Positions 1-7,519 of a stretch of 64,000 nt of DNA are shown in pieces. The stretch's first letter is position 1. Each line of letters opens with the position of its first letter. The notes below the pieces were generated by a model. The model did no database searches and was not told the DNA's origin. It was given only the letters and a program-made list of their open reading frames with translations. Made by a program: the position numbers and the translations under genes. This DNA is from Syntrophomonadaceae bacterium (GTDB lineage Bacteria > Bacillota > PH28-bin88), in assembly GCA_018333865.1 (NCBI GenBank), contig JAGXSE010000057.1, forward strand, positions 1 to 64,000. Reading direction: 5' to 3'.

Positions 1-254
1 CCGGTCTGTGAAGAGTGGGAAGTTAGAAGTGAGACGATTGGGCGAAATTGGCGGAGCCAGTTTCTTTCACACCTCCAACCTCTCACCTCCCACATCTCAA
101 ACTGGCGGTTTGTTTCTGTGGCACTAGCCTTAGAGTCGCCTCCACTGGGGATTACCCAGCACCTTGCCCTGGGGAGCTCGGACTTTCCTCAAGCACGATC
201 TTGCGATCTTTGTGCTTGCAATCACCTGATTTACTCAATAGCTCATTTTGTCGT
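1..254 (-). ncRNA. rnpB: RNase P RNA, bacterial type A (5' part, runs off the left edge)
   Basis: This is the catalytic RNA of ribonuclease P, which trims tRNA 5' leaders. Read on the minus strand, the universally conserved GAGGAAAGTCC sits at 190-180. It is preceded by a P3-like hairpin (AAGCAC...GTGCTT) and followed by the family block GTGGAGGCGACTCTAAGG and CCACAGAAACAAACCGCC (about 121-104). The 5' end is placed by the promoter at 261-290. After ACCGCC the expected GGTAAGGGTGAAA block does not follow at once. Instead there is a purine-rich stretch bracketed by GCCAGTTT/AAACTGGC, so the P12 region seems enlarged. The 3' half is outside the window. There is no protein-coding gene in 1-330; short plus-strand reading frames here are shadows of the RNA. 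Confidence 0.9.
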
Positions 255-260
255 ACTGTT

Positions 261-290
261 AGTATATCATGAAATAACGGGTCCGGTCAA
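261..290 (-). promoter_or_regulatory. Sigma-A promoter of rnpB
   Basis: On the minus strand TTGACC (290-285), an 18-bp spacer and TATACT (266-261) form a good housekeeping promoter. Its predicted start near 254 fits the 5' end of RNase P RNA. Confidence 0.7.
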
Positions 291-330
291 CTTAGACCAT
301 CTAGTGGGCGTGACCATCTAATGGTTCCAG

Positions 331-756
331 TTACTTACTGGTAATAGAACTGCCGCTGTCGATGCCCAAGTTAGCCAACTGGTCGGCTCTTTTATTTTTT
401 TCCCGGGGAATATGGCTAATATTAAATTTACGGTATTTCTGCCTGAGCTGCAATACTTGCCGGAAAAGAGGAATTAGGCCCTCGTTTTTCACCCGGTAGA
501 GACCGCTTAATTGTTTCACCATGAGTTCGCTGTCACAGTATACAAGCACTTCAGTGCCGCCAATTTTAAGGCCCTCCTCCAGGCCGCGAATGAGAGCTGT
601 GTATTCGGCTACATTATTGGTTGCCTGACCCAGGTACTCAGCTATTTCCAGCAAGACTTGCCCTTTAACATCTGTGATCAGTATGCCAATACCGGCATCC
701 CCCGGGTTGCCCCGGGAAGCGCCGTCAGAATGAATGACCAGCTGCATTTCAGACAC
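331..756 (-). CDS. RNase HI-family ribonuclease (RNase H-like fold)
   Basis: The 141-residue protein has an RNase H fold and probably cuts RNA in RNA:DNA hybrids. The acidic catalytic set is visible: Asp in IHSDGASRGNPG near the N terminus, Glu in NNVAEYTALIRGLE (about residue 51), Asp in VYCDSELMVKQL (about 75) and Asp in KNKRADQLAN (about 124). It is the short reverse-transcriptase-like/RNase H form common in Firmicutes, without the N-terminal hybrid-binding domain. It follows the zinc-ribbon gene by 3 bp and is probably cotranscribed with it. rnpB lies immediately downstream on its own promoter. Confidence 0.9.
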   Translation of the reverse strand: MSEMQLVIHSDGASRGNPGDAGIGILITDVKGQVLLEIAEYLGQATNNVAEYTALIRGLEEGLKIGGTEVLVYCDSELMVKQLSGLYRVKNEGLIPLFRQVLQLRQKYRKFNISHIPREKNKRADQLANLGIDSGSSITSK

Positions 757-759
757 CTC

Positions 760-1488
760 TTATTCTTGCGGTTTTTCCCAACAAAGCAGTCTACCACAGC
801 TTTCGCAGTTTACCAACCCCTCGCCTTTGCGCAAATCACGGATTAGCCAGGCTGCGACCTGTACCCGGCAAGCGCTGCAGCGGTTGCCTTCCAGCTTAGA
901 CACCACAAGGCCGCCATACCTGGGCTCCATTTCCTGGTAAAGCTTTATGATACTGGGCGGGATTTCCATCTCCAGGCGAGCGCATTCTGCTTTGAGCACA
1001 CTCCGATCGTCTTCTAGATGTTGTCTGCTGCCCTGAAAAACCTGGAGTTTCTGCTTGTACTGCTGGACAACTTTATTCAGGCGCTCCCTTTCAGCCTTGG
1101 TTTTTGCCCGCAGTTTTTCCTGCTGGTCTGTCATAGACAAAATTTCGTCTTCAGTCTGGCCTTTTTCTTTCTGGTACAGGTTAATCTGCTGCTGCAAGCT
1201 GGAAAGTTCCTTATGTCCCTTAGCATCATTGCCATATAACCGTCTTAGCAGGATTATACCCTTCTCGGTCTGGTCTGTTAATTTCTGTTCCTTTGATTTC
1301 AGTTGTTTTTCCATTTCCTTCAGCCGCTGCTCATCACCTGCAAGGGCTTCTTCAGCAACTAAAATATCTTTTTTGGCTTTTTTAAACTCAATTACCTCAG
1401 GGTTTTTGGCCAGCTGTTCCTCCAGGCGCCGCAGCTTCAACCTCACCTGCTGCCACTCCCAGAGTCTGCCCAGGTTCTCCATCTCCAT
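760..1488 (-). CDS. C4-type zinc-ribbon coiled-coil protein (DUF164 family)
   Basis: The first two thirds of this 242-residue protein are long charged helices (about residues 10-170), predicted as a hairpin coiled coil. The C terminus carries a zinc ribbon, CSAC (about 206) with CESCG (about 228). This layout matches the widespread DUF164 zinc-ribbon family, often proposed to bind nucleic acid but without an established reaction. It forms a two-gene unit with the downstream RNase H gene. A terminator at 1516-1553 separates it from nif3/trmK. No function beyond the family assignment can be supported. Confidence 0.85.
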   Translation of the reverse strand: MEMENLGRLWEWQQVRLKLRRLEEQLAKNPEVIEFKKAKKDILVAEEALAGDEQRLKEMEKQLKSKEQKLTDQTEKGIILLRRLYGNDAKGHKELSSLQQQINLYQKEKGQTEDEILSMTDQQEKLRAKTKAERERLNKVVQQYKQKLQVFQGSRQHLEDDRSVLKAECARLEMEIPPSIIKLYQEMEPRYGGLVVSKLEGNRCSACRVQVAAWLIRDLRKGEGLVNCESCGRLLCWEKPQE

Positions 1489-1515
1489 CCGCTCCTTCCT
1501 TCACCCATCCAATTA

Positions 1516-1553
1516 CAAAAAAAGCAGGACAGCTCCAAGAAGAGCTTCCTGCT
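1516..1553 (-). terminator. Rho-independent terminator after the nif3-family gene
   Basis: The minus strand reads AGCAGGA-AGCTC, a short loop, GAGCT-TCCTGCT and then TTTTTTTG. The stem begins at the stop codon of the nif3-family gene and overlaps it by two bases. It should separate trmK-nif3 from the zinc-ribbon/RNase H pair. Confidence 0.8.
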
Positions 1554-2670
1554 AGAGGTAGATCCATGGTTCTTCGGTTTCTTCAGCAACAATTATTTTA
1601 ACGGTTTCACCGATTTTTTCCAGTTCACTTCGCAGAAGATGTGCCAGGGCAGGCACAATCACTTGTTCGGTAGCAAAGTGACCGGCATCTAGGACTGCCA
1701 GTTTCAGGGCAATGGCTTCTTTAGCTTCATGGTATTTCAGGTCACCTGTCACCAATACATCTGCCCCCTTGAAAGAAGCCGCCTGAATTAAAGACGCCCC
1801 GGCCCCGCCGCACACGGCAACTTTGGTTACCAGGCGTTCCCTGTCCCCAGATAGTTTAACAACGCTAATACCAAGTGCCTGTTTGACCTGTTCCGCAAAG
1901 GCCTTTAACGACACCGGCAATGGCAAGCGACCAACCATACCCAAACCCCAACTAGTTGCCGGCTGGTGCAGAGGATAAATGTCGTAGGCTACTTCTTCGT
2001 AGGGGTGGGATTTTTTCATGGCTTTGATAACTTTGTCGACCAGGTTTTCGGGTACAATGGTTTCTAACCGGTGTTCTTCTACTTCTTCCAGTTTGCCGGC
2101 AACGCCAATGAAAGGGTTGGCCGCCTCTTTCGGCAGAAAAGTGCCTGTCCCCAGGAGCCTGAAAGAGCAATGGGAATAATTGCCAATCCAGCCTGCACCT
2201 GCTTCAGCCATAGCATTTAAGACAACCCCAGTGTGTTCAGTTGGCACAAAGGTCACCAGTTTAAACATCCGGTCACTGCCTGTCACTTTGAGAGTTTCTG
2301 TTTCTGTTAATCCCAGCTTCACCGCTAAATGGGCATTTACCCCCGTGGCAGCACAGTCCAGGTTGGTATGGGCGACATAGACCATAATATTGTTCTGCAC
2401 CAGTTTCCGCAATAGGCTTCCCAAAGGCAGGTCATAACGCAGGCTTTTAAGCGGCCGGAAAATCAGGGGATGATGGGCAATGATCAGATCAGCTTTCTCT
2501 TTAATGGCCTGGTCGACTACCGATGAATCTATATCTAGCGAAACCAGAATACGGCCTACTTCCGCACCAGGGTCACCTACCAGGAGACCGACATTGTCCC
2601 ATTCTTCGGCCCTGTTGCGGGGAGCCAGATTATCCATAATCTGCATTATTCGCTGGCACCTGACAGCCAT
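1552..2670 (-). CDS. Nif3-like dinuclear metal-centre protein (YqfO type)
   Basis: This is a Nif3/GTP cyclohydrolase I type 2 family protein of 372 residues, the long form. It has an N-terminal metal-binding part (EEWDNVGLLVG near 22, IIAHHPLIF near 64), a CutA/PII-like insert in the middle (about 130-235, containing SHPYEEVAYDIYPL), and a C-terminal half with VLVTGDLKYHEA and DAGHFATE ligands. The biochemical role of the family is unsettled. Its start overlaps the end of trmK by 25 bp, a pairing common in Firmicutes (yqfN-yqfO). The first ATG matches family N termini. Confidence 0.92.
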   Translation of the reverse strand: MAVRCQRIMQIMDNLAPRNRAEEWDNVGLLVGDPGAEVGRILVSLDIDSSVVDQAIKEKADLIIAHHPLIFRPLKSLRYDLPLGSLLRKLVQNNIMVYVAHTNLDCAATGVNAHLAVKLGLTETETLKVTGSDRMFKLVTFVPTEHTGVVLNAMAEAGAGWIGNYSHCSFRLLGTGTFLPKEAANPFIGVAGKLEEVEEHRLETIVPENLVDKVIKAMKKSHPYEEVAYDIYPLHQPATSWGLGMVGRLPLPVSLKAFAEQVKQALGISVVKLSGDRERLVTKVAVCGGAGASLIQAASFKGADVLVTGDLKYHEAKEAIALKLAVLDAGHFATEQVIVPALAHLLRSELEKIGETVKIIVAEETEEPWIYL

Positions 2671-3356
2671 TCTTTCACCCTCTCCAATTCCTTCAACTTT
2701 GTGGTTAATTCCATGTGCTTTTGCCGGATCTCGGGACGGGAGCTTAAATTTAACTGGGTTTGAATATTTTTGATCTGCTCCTCCTGGCGGGCGATAAAAT
2801 CCGTCAAATGAGGATGCTTTACTGACAGAAGATGGGGGCCAAATTCAGCTTCCAATGGATTTAAGAGCTGGCCCAGGCCTGGTTCTGCCGCCAGGATCAC
2901 GTAATAGCGGTCAGTTTCTTTAATCAAATCTTCGTCGATAATTATCCAGCCGTGATTTACCAGCCACTTCCTAAGTTTGGGGACATCCTCCATTGGCTGC
3001 AGAACCAGGCGCTGAATCGTCCGGGTTACTTCCGGCACGGCCTCCAGGATCCGTACTATAGTATCACCGCCCATTCCCGCCATCACAACTGTAAATACTT
3101 CATGGGGTTCTAACACGGCAAGCCCATCTCCATGACGCACCTCAATCAAGTGTTCCAGGTTATGGGCTTTAACCTGCTGATATGCGGAATGGTACGGCCC
3201 AAGGTTGATATCCGAAGCAACGGCGGCCGGAACAATTCCCTCTTTTATCAGGAAGATGGGCAAATAGCCATGGTCAGTGCCGATATCAGCCATCTTATAT
3301 CCGGCCATCACCCGCTGGGCAACAGCGGTTAACCTGGGGGAAAGTTGACTTTCCAT
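2646..3356 (-). CDS. trmK: tRNA (adenine(22)-N1)-methyltransferase TrmK
   Basis: The 236-residue class I SAM-dependent methyltransferase modifies A22 in the D loop of tRNA. The SAM-binding motif ADIGTDHGYLP is near residue 24, ASDINLGPY near 48, and the family motif VMAGMGGDTIV near 91. A helical C-terminal region (about 165-236, rich in Glu, Lys and Leu) is the expected coiled-coil extension. AGGGAAG lies just upstream of the ATG. It is the first gene of the trmK-nif3 unit. The 199 bp upstream (3357-3555) contain no gene I can recognise. Confidence 0.92.
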   Translation of the reverse strand: MESQLSPRLTAVAQRVMAGYKMADIGTDHGYLPIFLIKEGIVPAAVASDINLGPYHSAYQQVKAHNLEHLIEVRHGDGLAVLEPHEVFTVVMAGMGGDTIVRILEAVPEVTRTIQRLVLQPMEDVPKLRKWLVNHGWIIIDEDLIKETDRYYVILAAEPGLGQLLNPLEAEFGPHLLSVKHPHLTDFIARQEEQIKNIQTQLNLSSRPEIRQKHMELTTKLKELERVKEWLSGASE

Positions 3357-3555
3357 CTCATCTTCCCTGCTTTTTATTTATAACAGTAATATCTTCTAGT
3401 TTGTGCCCGAAAATCCTTTTTTAACATTTGGATAAAAGGAAACTATCTCTTAGAGTCTTCCCCAAAAACCGGAAGAATATAGGCCCTGCCAGCTCACAAA
3501 ACACTTTTTCAGAGCCTTGGTTCTTTGAAACAGGAATGCTTGGCCATTACCTGTT

Positions 3556-4515
3556 TTAATAGGCCTTTTCCTGCTTCTCTCCCCGGCTGCTTAAAAGCCG
3601 TTCGCGCCAAGCCAACAGGTGGCTGATCTGTTTTTCCACCAAGGCAACTAAATCTGTAATTTCGCCGGAGCGAGCGGGCCCCTTTTGCTTGCCGGCAGAA
3701 ACATAGGAGCCCAACATCCTGAGACTTAAGGCGGTTGACTTTAATGCCTCCATGGCCTCAGCTACCTGAGGTTCCTGGTAATGTCCGTCAATGTCAATGA
3801 AAAACAGGTATTCCCCTATTTTTGTTTTCGCAGGCCTTGATTCGATTTTGCTCAGGTTGATGCCCCGCAAGGAAAACTCTCCCAAAGCCTGAAACAATGC
3901 ACCGGGCTGGTGGCTGACGGAGAGCAATAAACTGGTTTTGTAAGGGCCGGAACATTCAAGCTCCTGCCTGGAAATAACTATAAAGCGAGTTTCATTATTG
4001 GGCTGATCCGCAATATTTTCTGCCATTATTTTCAGGCCGTACAGCTGGGCAGAAGCCGCCGTACCCACAGCAGCCCATGGTTCCGGGGAAATGGACACCA
4101 GCCGCGCCGCCTCAGCGGTGCTGGTCACACTGATAGGTTCTGCCGCCGGAAACTTGGCAGCAAGAAAGCGGCGACATTGGGCCAGGGCCTGGGGATGTGA
4201 CAGTACCCGGGAAACTTCCAGCAAACTGATTTCAGGCCTGGTTAACAGATTATGCCTTATAGGCAATACAATTTCACTGGTTATGATTAGATCATAGTCA
4301 TAGGCTAACAGGTCCAAGGTTTGATTTACCGACCCCTCTAAAGAGTTTTCGATGGGGACAATGCCTGCGCTCGCTTCCTCCCGGTATACTGCAGCAAAAA
4401 CCGCCTCGATGGAAGGGTAAGGAACCGGCTCCCAGGAACCGGTTTTTAGGAACTGGCCTGCTGCCTCCTCACAGAAAGTCCCTGCCGGGCCCAGGTAAGC
4501 CAACCTATTAAGCAT
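3556..4515 (-). CDS. pheA: Prephenate dehydratase
   Basis: This enzyme converts prephenate to phenylpyruvate in phenylalanine synthesis. The 319-residue protein has the catalytic domain at 1-185 (AYLGPAGTFCEEAA at the start, NNETRFIVI with the catalytic TRF motif near 177) and a phenylalanine-sensing ACT domain at about 195-275 with the ESRP motif. A charged tail of about 45 residues follows the ACT domain and looks helical. It overlaps the end of aroF by 8 bp, so the two are translationally coupled and both lie under the T-box leader. Confidence 0.95.
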   Translation of the reverse strand: MLNRLAYLGPAGTFCEEAAGQFLKTGSWEPVPYPSIEAVFAAVYREEASAGIVPIENSLEGSVNQTLDLLAYDYDLIITSEIVLPIRHNLLTRPEISLLEVSRVLSHPQALAQCRRFLAAKFPAAEPISVTSTAEAARLVSISPEPWAAVGTAASAQLYGLKIMAENIADQPNNETRFIVISRQELECSGPYKTSLLLSVSHQPGALFQALGEFSLRGINLSKIESRPAKTKIGEYLFFIDIDGHYQEPQVAEAMEALKSTALSLRMLGSYVSAGKQKGPARSGEITDLVALVEKQISHLLAWRERLLSSRGEKQEKAY

Positions 4516-5557
4516 GGGCCACCCCTCCCAATTCAGAAAGCAGAAGCTTACGCCCTACAGCGGGAATTATTCTTTTCAGCTGCTGCATTAAGAAATTCAG
4601 TTCTTCAGGATTAAGAGACTGAGCCCCGTCAGACAATGCCTTGGACGGCTCCGGGTGCATTTCTATAATCAGGCCATCGGCTCCTGCAGCAATGGCGGCT
4701 AAGGACATGGGCCGGACCAGCAGCCGGTCGCCGGTGCCATGGCTGGGATCCACGATTACTGGCAGATGGCTGAGCCGCTTAACTAACGGTACCGCGCTTA
4801 AGTCAAGGGTGTTTCTGGTTGCAGTCTCAAAAGTACGAATACCCCGCTCGCATAAGATGACCTTCTCGTTACCTTCCGACAGGATATACTCGGCGGCCAT
4901 CAACCATTCCTCCACTGTCGCAGCCATGCCCCGTTTCAGCAACACCGGTTTCCTGGATTGGCCTGCGGCCCTGAGGAGCTGGAAATTCTGCATGTTCCTG
5001 GCGCCAATCTGCAAAATATCGACATAGTCCACGGCCAGATTCAGGCTGCGCTCGTCAATCACTTCAGTTATGGTTGGAAGCCCAGTTTCCAAGGAAGCTT
5101 CCCGCAGGAGCTTCAGCCCCTTTTCCTCCAGCCCCTGAAAGCTATAAGGGGATGTGCGGGGCTTAAAGGTACCGCCGCGCAAAACATGGGCACCTGCTTT
5201 CTTTACCCACCGGGCGGAAATCAACAGCTGCTCCCTGCTTTCCACTGAGCAGGGTCCTGCCATTATGACAGCGTTTTCCCCACCAATAGCGATTCCTTTA
5301 ATCTGGACGACAGTATCTGTGACCCGAGCTTCCCGGCTAACCATCTTATAGGGTTTCATAATAGGCACTATTTTCTCCACTCCCGGCATTAGTGCCAGGC
5401 TTTTTAAGGGCTCATCCTCCCTTCTTTCCCCTACCGCCCCGATCACAATCCGCTTTACTCCTCGGATAAGCTGCCCCTTGAAACCCAATTCGGCAAGCCT
5501 TTGGTTTACTGCCTCCATCTGCTCGCTGGTAGAACTGATGCTCATGACAATAACCAC
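4508..5557 (-). CDS. aroF: 3-deoxy-7-phosphoheptulonate synthase (DAHP synthase), type I beta
   Basis: DAHP synthase condenses phosphoenolpyruvate and erythrose 4-phosphate, the first step to aromatic amino acids. Of 349 residues, the N-terminal 75 form the ferredoxin-like regulatory extension typical of type I beta enzymes. The barrel follows with VIMAGPCSVESREQ (about 95), LRGGTFKPRTSPYSFQG (about 124), ILCERGIRTFE and VDPSHGTGDR. The GTG start at 5557 has GGGAGGG seven bases upstream and gives the usual N terminus. It is cotranscribed with pheA and controlled by the upstream tandem T-box. Confidence 0.95.
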   Translation of the reverse strand: MVIVMSISSTSEQMEAVNQRLAELGFKGQLIRGVKRIVIGAVGERREDEPLKSLALMPGVEKIVPIMKPYKMVSREARVTDTVVQIKGIAIGGENAVIMAGPCSVESREQLLISARWVKKAGAHVLRGGTFKPRTSPYSFQGLEEKGLKLLREASLETGLPTITEVIDERSLNLAVDYVDILQIGARNMQNFQLLRAAGQSRKPVLLKRGMAATVEEWLMAAEYILSEGNEKVILCERGIRTFETATRNTLDLSAVPLVKRLSHLPVIVDPSHGTGDRLLVRPMSLAAIAAGADGLIIEMHPEPSKALSDGAQSLNPEELNFLMQQLKRIIPAVGRKLLLSELGGVAHA

Positions 5558-5588
5558 TTCAATTCCCTCCCAAAAGATAAATTAAACA

Positions 5589-6012
5589 GCCCATAGCCTT
5601 TATCCCCAAGGGACGAAAGCTATGGGCCTCCGTGGTACCACCCTAGTTGACCCCCAATCAGGGTCCGCTCATTATAAGGTACGGGGACAGAGTTCCCGGT
5701 AAAACAAAAAGCTTTTCGTCCCTTGGGACGAAAAGCTTAAGCTTGCCGCGTTACCACCCTAGTTGATCTCTTATAGAGATCCCCTCGAAATCCAAGGTGC
5801 GGGAACTATTGTTCCGATACCCCCTTCCTTGTAACGTCGGAAGCAGACGGCCTAGTCTACTTGCCCTGTCAGGGTTTCAACCGGCAACTCCGGAGAGAAC
5901 TTCAGTCAACCATACTCTAAAGACGCTTCCAGTCTATGGCGCCTTCTCCCTGGAAAAGCTGGGACTAACCTACTTTGCTCCTTCACTGTTGTTATAGCGA
6001 TGAAATGCAATT
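5589..6012 (-). promoter_or_regulatory. T-box leader of aroF-pheA with duplicated antiterminator/terminator module
   Basis: This tRNA-sensing leader lies between the promoter and aroF. One Stem I is visible: GGAG/CTCC and AGTC/GACT helices enclose a specifier loop whose 5' side holds AGTA and whose 3' side reads GAAGTTCT. TTC at 5899-5897 is the only aromatic codon there, so it probably reads tRNA-Phe. A T-box sequence AGGGTGGTAACGCGG (5760-5746) is followed by a 14-bp terminator stem (5709-5738) and T-run. Only about 55 nt later a second AGGGTGGTACCACGG (5644-5630) and second stem (5589-5627) appear with no second Stem I. Both T-boxes are preceded by TCAACT, and similar blocks (TTCCCGCACCTT / TCCCCGTACCTT) lie upstream of each, which shows partial duplication. 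Confidence 0.9.
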
Positions 6013-6018
6013 TTATCT

Positions 6019-6047
6019 ATTATAGCAAAATTCTGTTTTGATGTAAA
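6019..6047 (-). promoter_or_regulatory. Sigma-A promoter of the aroF-pheA T-box transcript
   Basis: TTTACA (6047-6042), a 17-bp spacer and a perfect TATAAT (6024-6019) on the minus strand give a predicted start near 6012, just upstream of T-box Stem I. Confidence 0.8.
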
Positions 6048-6053
6048 CCATTA

Positions 6054-6080
6054 TAAAAATAGCTTCCGGTAAAGGAAGCT
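6054..6080 (-). terminator. Terminator of the tRNA gene cluster
   Basis: AGCTTCC, the loop TTTACC, GGAAGCT and ATTTTTAT follow tRNA-Val on the minus strand. The T-run lies a few bases upstream of the -35 box of the aroF promoter. Confidence 0.8.
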
Positions 6081-6093
6081 TTGCTTGATTTCT

Positions 6094-6169
6094 TGGTGGG
6101 CGATGACAGGTTTGAACTGCCGACCCCCTGCTTGTAAGGCAGGTGCTCTCCCAGCTGAGCTAATCGCCC
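6094..6169 (-). tRNA. tRNA-Val (anticodon TAC)
   Basis: This 76-nt cloverleaf has encoded CCA (6096-6094), a GGGCGAT acceptor arm paired with ATCGCCC, TTCAAAC in the T loop, and the seven-base anticodon loop CTTACAA giving anticodon TAC. It is the last of three tandem tRNA genes. Confidence 0.95.
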
Positions 6170-6170
6170 T

Positions 6171-6245
6171 TGGTGGGCCCACCCGGATTCGAACCAGGAA
6201 CCAACCGGTTATGAGCCGGCAGCTCTGCCGTTGAGCTATGGGCCC
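6171..6245 (-). tRNA. tRNA with CAT anticodon (Met, possibly Ile2)
   Basis: This 75-nt cloverleaf has encoded CCA, a GGGCCCA/TGGGCCC acceptor arm, the T loop TTCGAAT and the anticodon loop CTCATAA. The paired first base excludes initiator tRNA. Elongator Met and lysidine-modified Ile2 both carry CAT. The GGCTCATAACC anticodon arm is closer to what I recall of Firmicute Ile2 than of elongator Met, but identity cannot be settled by eye. Confidence 0.9.
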
Positions 6246-6249
6246 TAAG

Positions 6250-6324
6250 TGGCTCCCCGGGTAGGATTCGAACCTACAACCTACCGGTTAACAGCCGGTT
6301 GCTCTACCCTTGAGCTACCGAGGA
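6250..6324 (-). tRNA. tRNA-Asn (anticodon GTT)
   Basis: This 75-nt cloverleaf has encoded CCA, a TCCTCGG acceptor strand with one G-U pair, discriminator G, T loop TTCGAAT and anticodon loop CTGTTAA giving GTT. It is the first of the three tandem tRNAs; spacers between them are one and four bases. Confidence 0.95.
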
Positions 6325-6378
6325 TTATCAGACACTACACTATTATACTTAAATGATTAGCAGCGGTCAACAGTAATT

Positions 6379-7461
6379 TCATTCCAGGTAATCCTTCAGC
6401 TTCTTGCTCCGGCTGGGGTGCCTGAGCTTCCGCAATGCCTTTGCTTCAATCTGCCTGATCCTTTCTCGGGTGACGCCAAACTCCTGCCCAACCTCTTCTA
6501 AAGTGCGGGACCTGCCATCATCCAGCCCGAACCGCAGCCGCAAAACCTTTTCCTCCCGGGGAGTAAGGGTATCTAAGACCTCCTGCAACTGTTCCCTTAA
6601 CAGCATAAAAGAGGCCGCCTCTGCGGGGGCAGGCGCATCCTGGTCTTCTATGAAGTCTCCCAGATGGCTGTCTTCTTCCTCGCCGATAGGGGTTTCTAGG
6701 GAAACAGGTTCCTGGGCAATCTTCATGATCTCCCGCACCCGCTCCACCGGGATATCCATTTCTTTGGCAATTTCCTCCGGGACTGGTTCCCGGCCCAGTT
6801 CCTGCAAGAGCTGGCGGGAAACCCTGATCAACTTATTAATGGTTTCCACCATGTGGACCGGGATGCGAATAGTGCGGGCCTGGTCCGCAATGGCTCTGGT
6901 AATGGCCTGCCGGATCCACCAGGTGGCGTAGGTGCTGAATTTGTATCCCTTGCGGTAGTCAAATTTTTCTACTGCCTTGATTAGACCCAGATTACCTTCC
7001 TGAATCAAATCCAGAAACAGCATCCCCCGGCCAACGTACCGCTTGGCGATGCTGACAACCAGGCGCAGGTTTGCTTCAGCCAAGCGCCGCTTGGCCTCTT
7101 CGTCACCTTGTTCCATCCGTTTAGCCAAATCCACCTCTTCATCTGCAGTCAACAAGGGTACCCGGCCAATTTCCTTAAGGTACATTCGAACAGGGTCGTC
7201 AATGCCCACTCCCTCGGGAATGGAAAGATCAATTTCGACCTCTTCTTCCGGCCCGGATTTCTCCAGTACTTCTATCTCACCCGTTTCAGGGACAATTTCA
7301 ATTCCCATGTTGCCAAGAAGTTCATAGATCTCATCTATCTGTTCAGGGGAAAGCTCGATTCCCTGCAGGGCATCCATTATTTCCCGGTAAGTTAACATGC
7401 CCTTCTTTTTACCTTTTTCCACTAGATCCTTAACCTCAGATCTTTTTTGTTCCTCTTTCAA
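6379..7461 (-). CDS. rpoD: RNA polymerase primary sigma factor (sigma-A)
   Basis: This is the housekeeping sigma factor. A short region 1.1-like N terminus ([13 protein letters not shown]) and an acidic linker precede region 1.2 ([12 protein letters not shown]), region 2 ([43 protein letters not shown]), region 3 and region 4 ([10 protein letters not shown], then the helix-turn-helix [19 protein letters not shown]). I chose the TTG at 7461, which has GGGAGGG eight bases upstream and gives 360 residues. In-frame ATG at 7500 and TTG at 7512 lack a ribosome site. It sits directly behind dnaG, the conserved Firmicute dnaG-sigA unit. Confidence 0.95.
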   Translation of the reverse strand: MKEEQKRSEVKDLVEKGKKKGMLTYREIMDALQGIELSPEQIDEIYELLGNMGIEIVPETGEIEVLEKSGPEEEVEIDLSIPEGVGIDDPVRMYLKEIGRVPLLTADEEVDLAKRMEQGDEEAKRRLAEANLRLVVSIAKRYVGRGMLFLDLIQEGNLGLIKAVEKFDYRKGYKFSTYATWWIRQAITRAIADQARTIRIPVHMVETINKLIRVSRQLLQELGREPVPEEIAKEMDIPVERVREIMKIAQEPVSLETPIGEEEDSHLGDFIEDQDAPAPAEAASFMLLREQLQEVLDTLTPREEKVLRLRFGLDDGRSRTLEEVGQEFGVTRERIRQIEAKALRKLRHPSRSKKLKDYLE

Positions 7462-7519
7462 TTCCTTTTCCCTCCCTTCATGGGGTCTGGAGTGGACCAT
7501 TACATGGTACAAAAAATGA

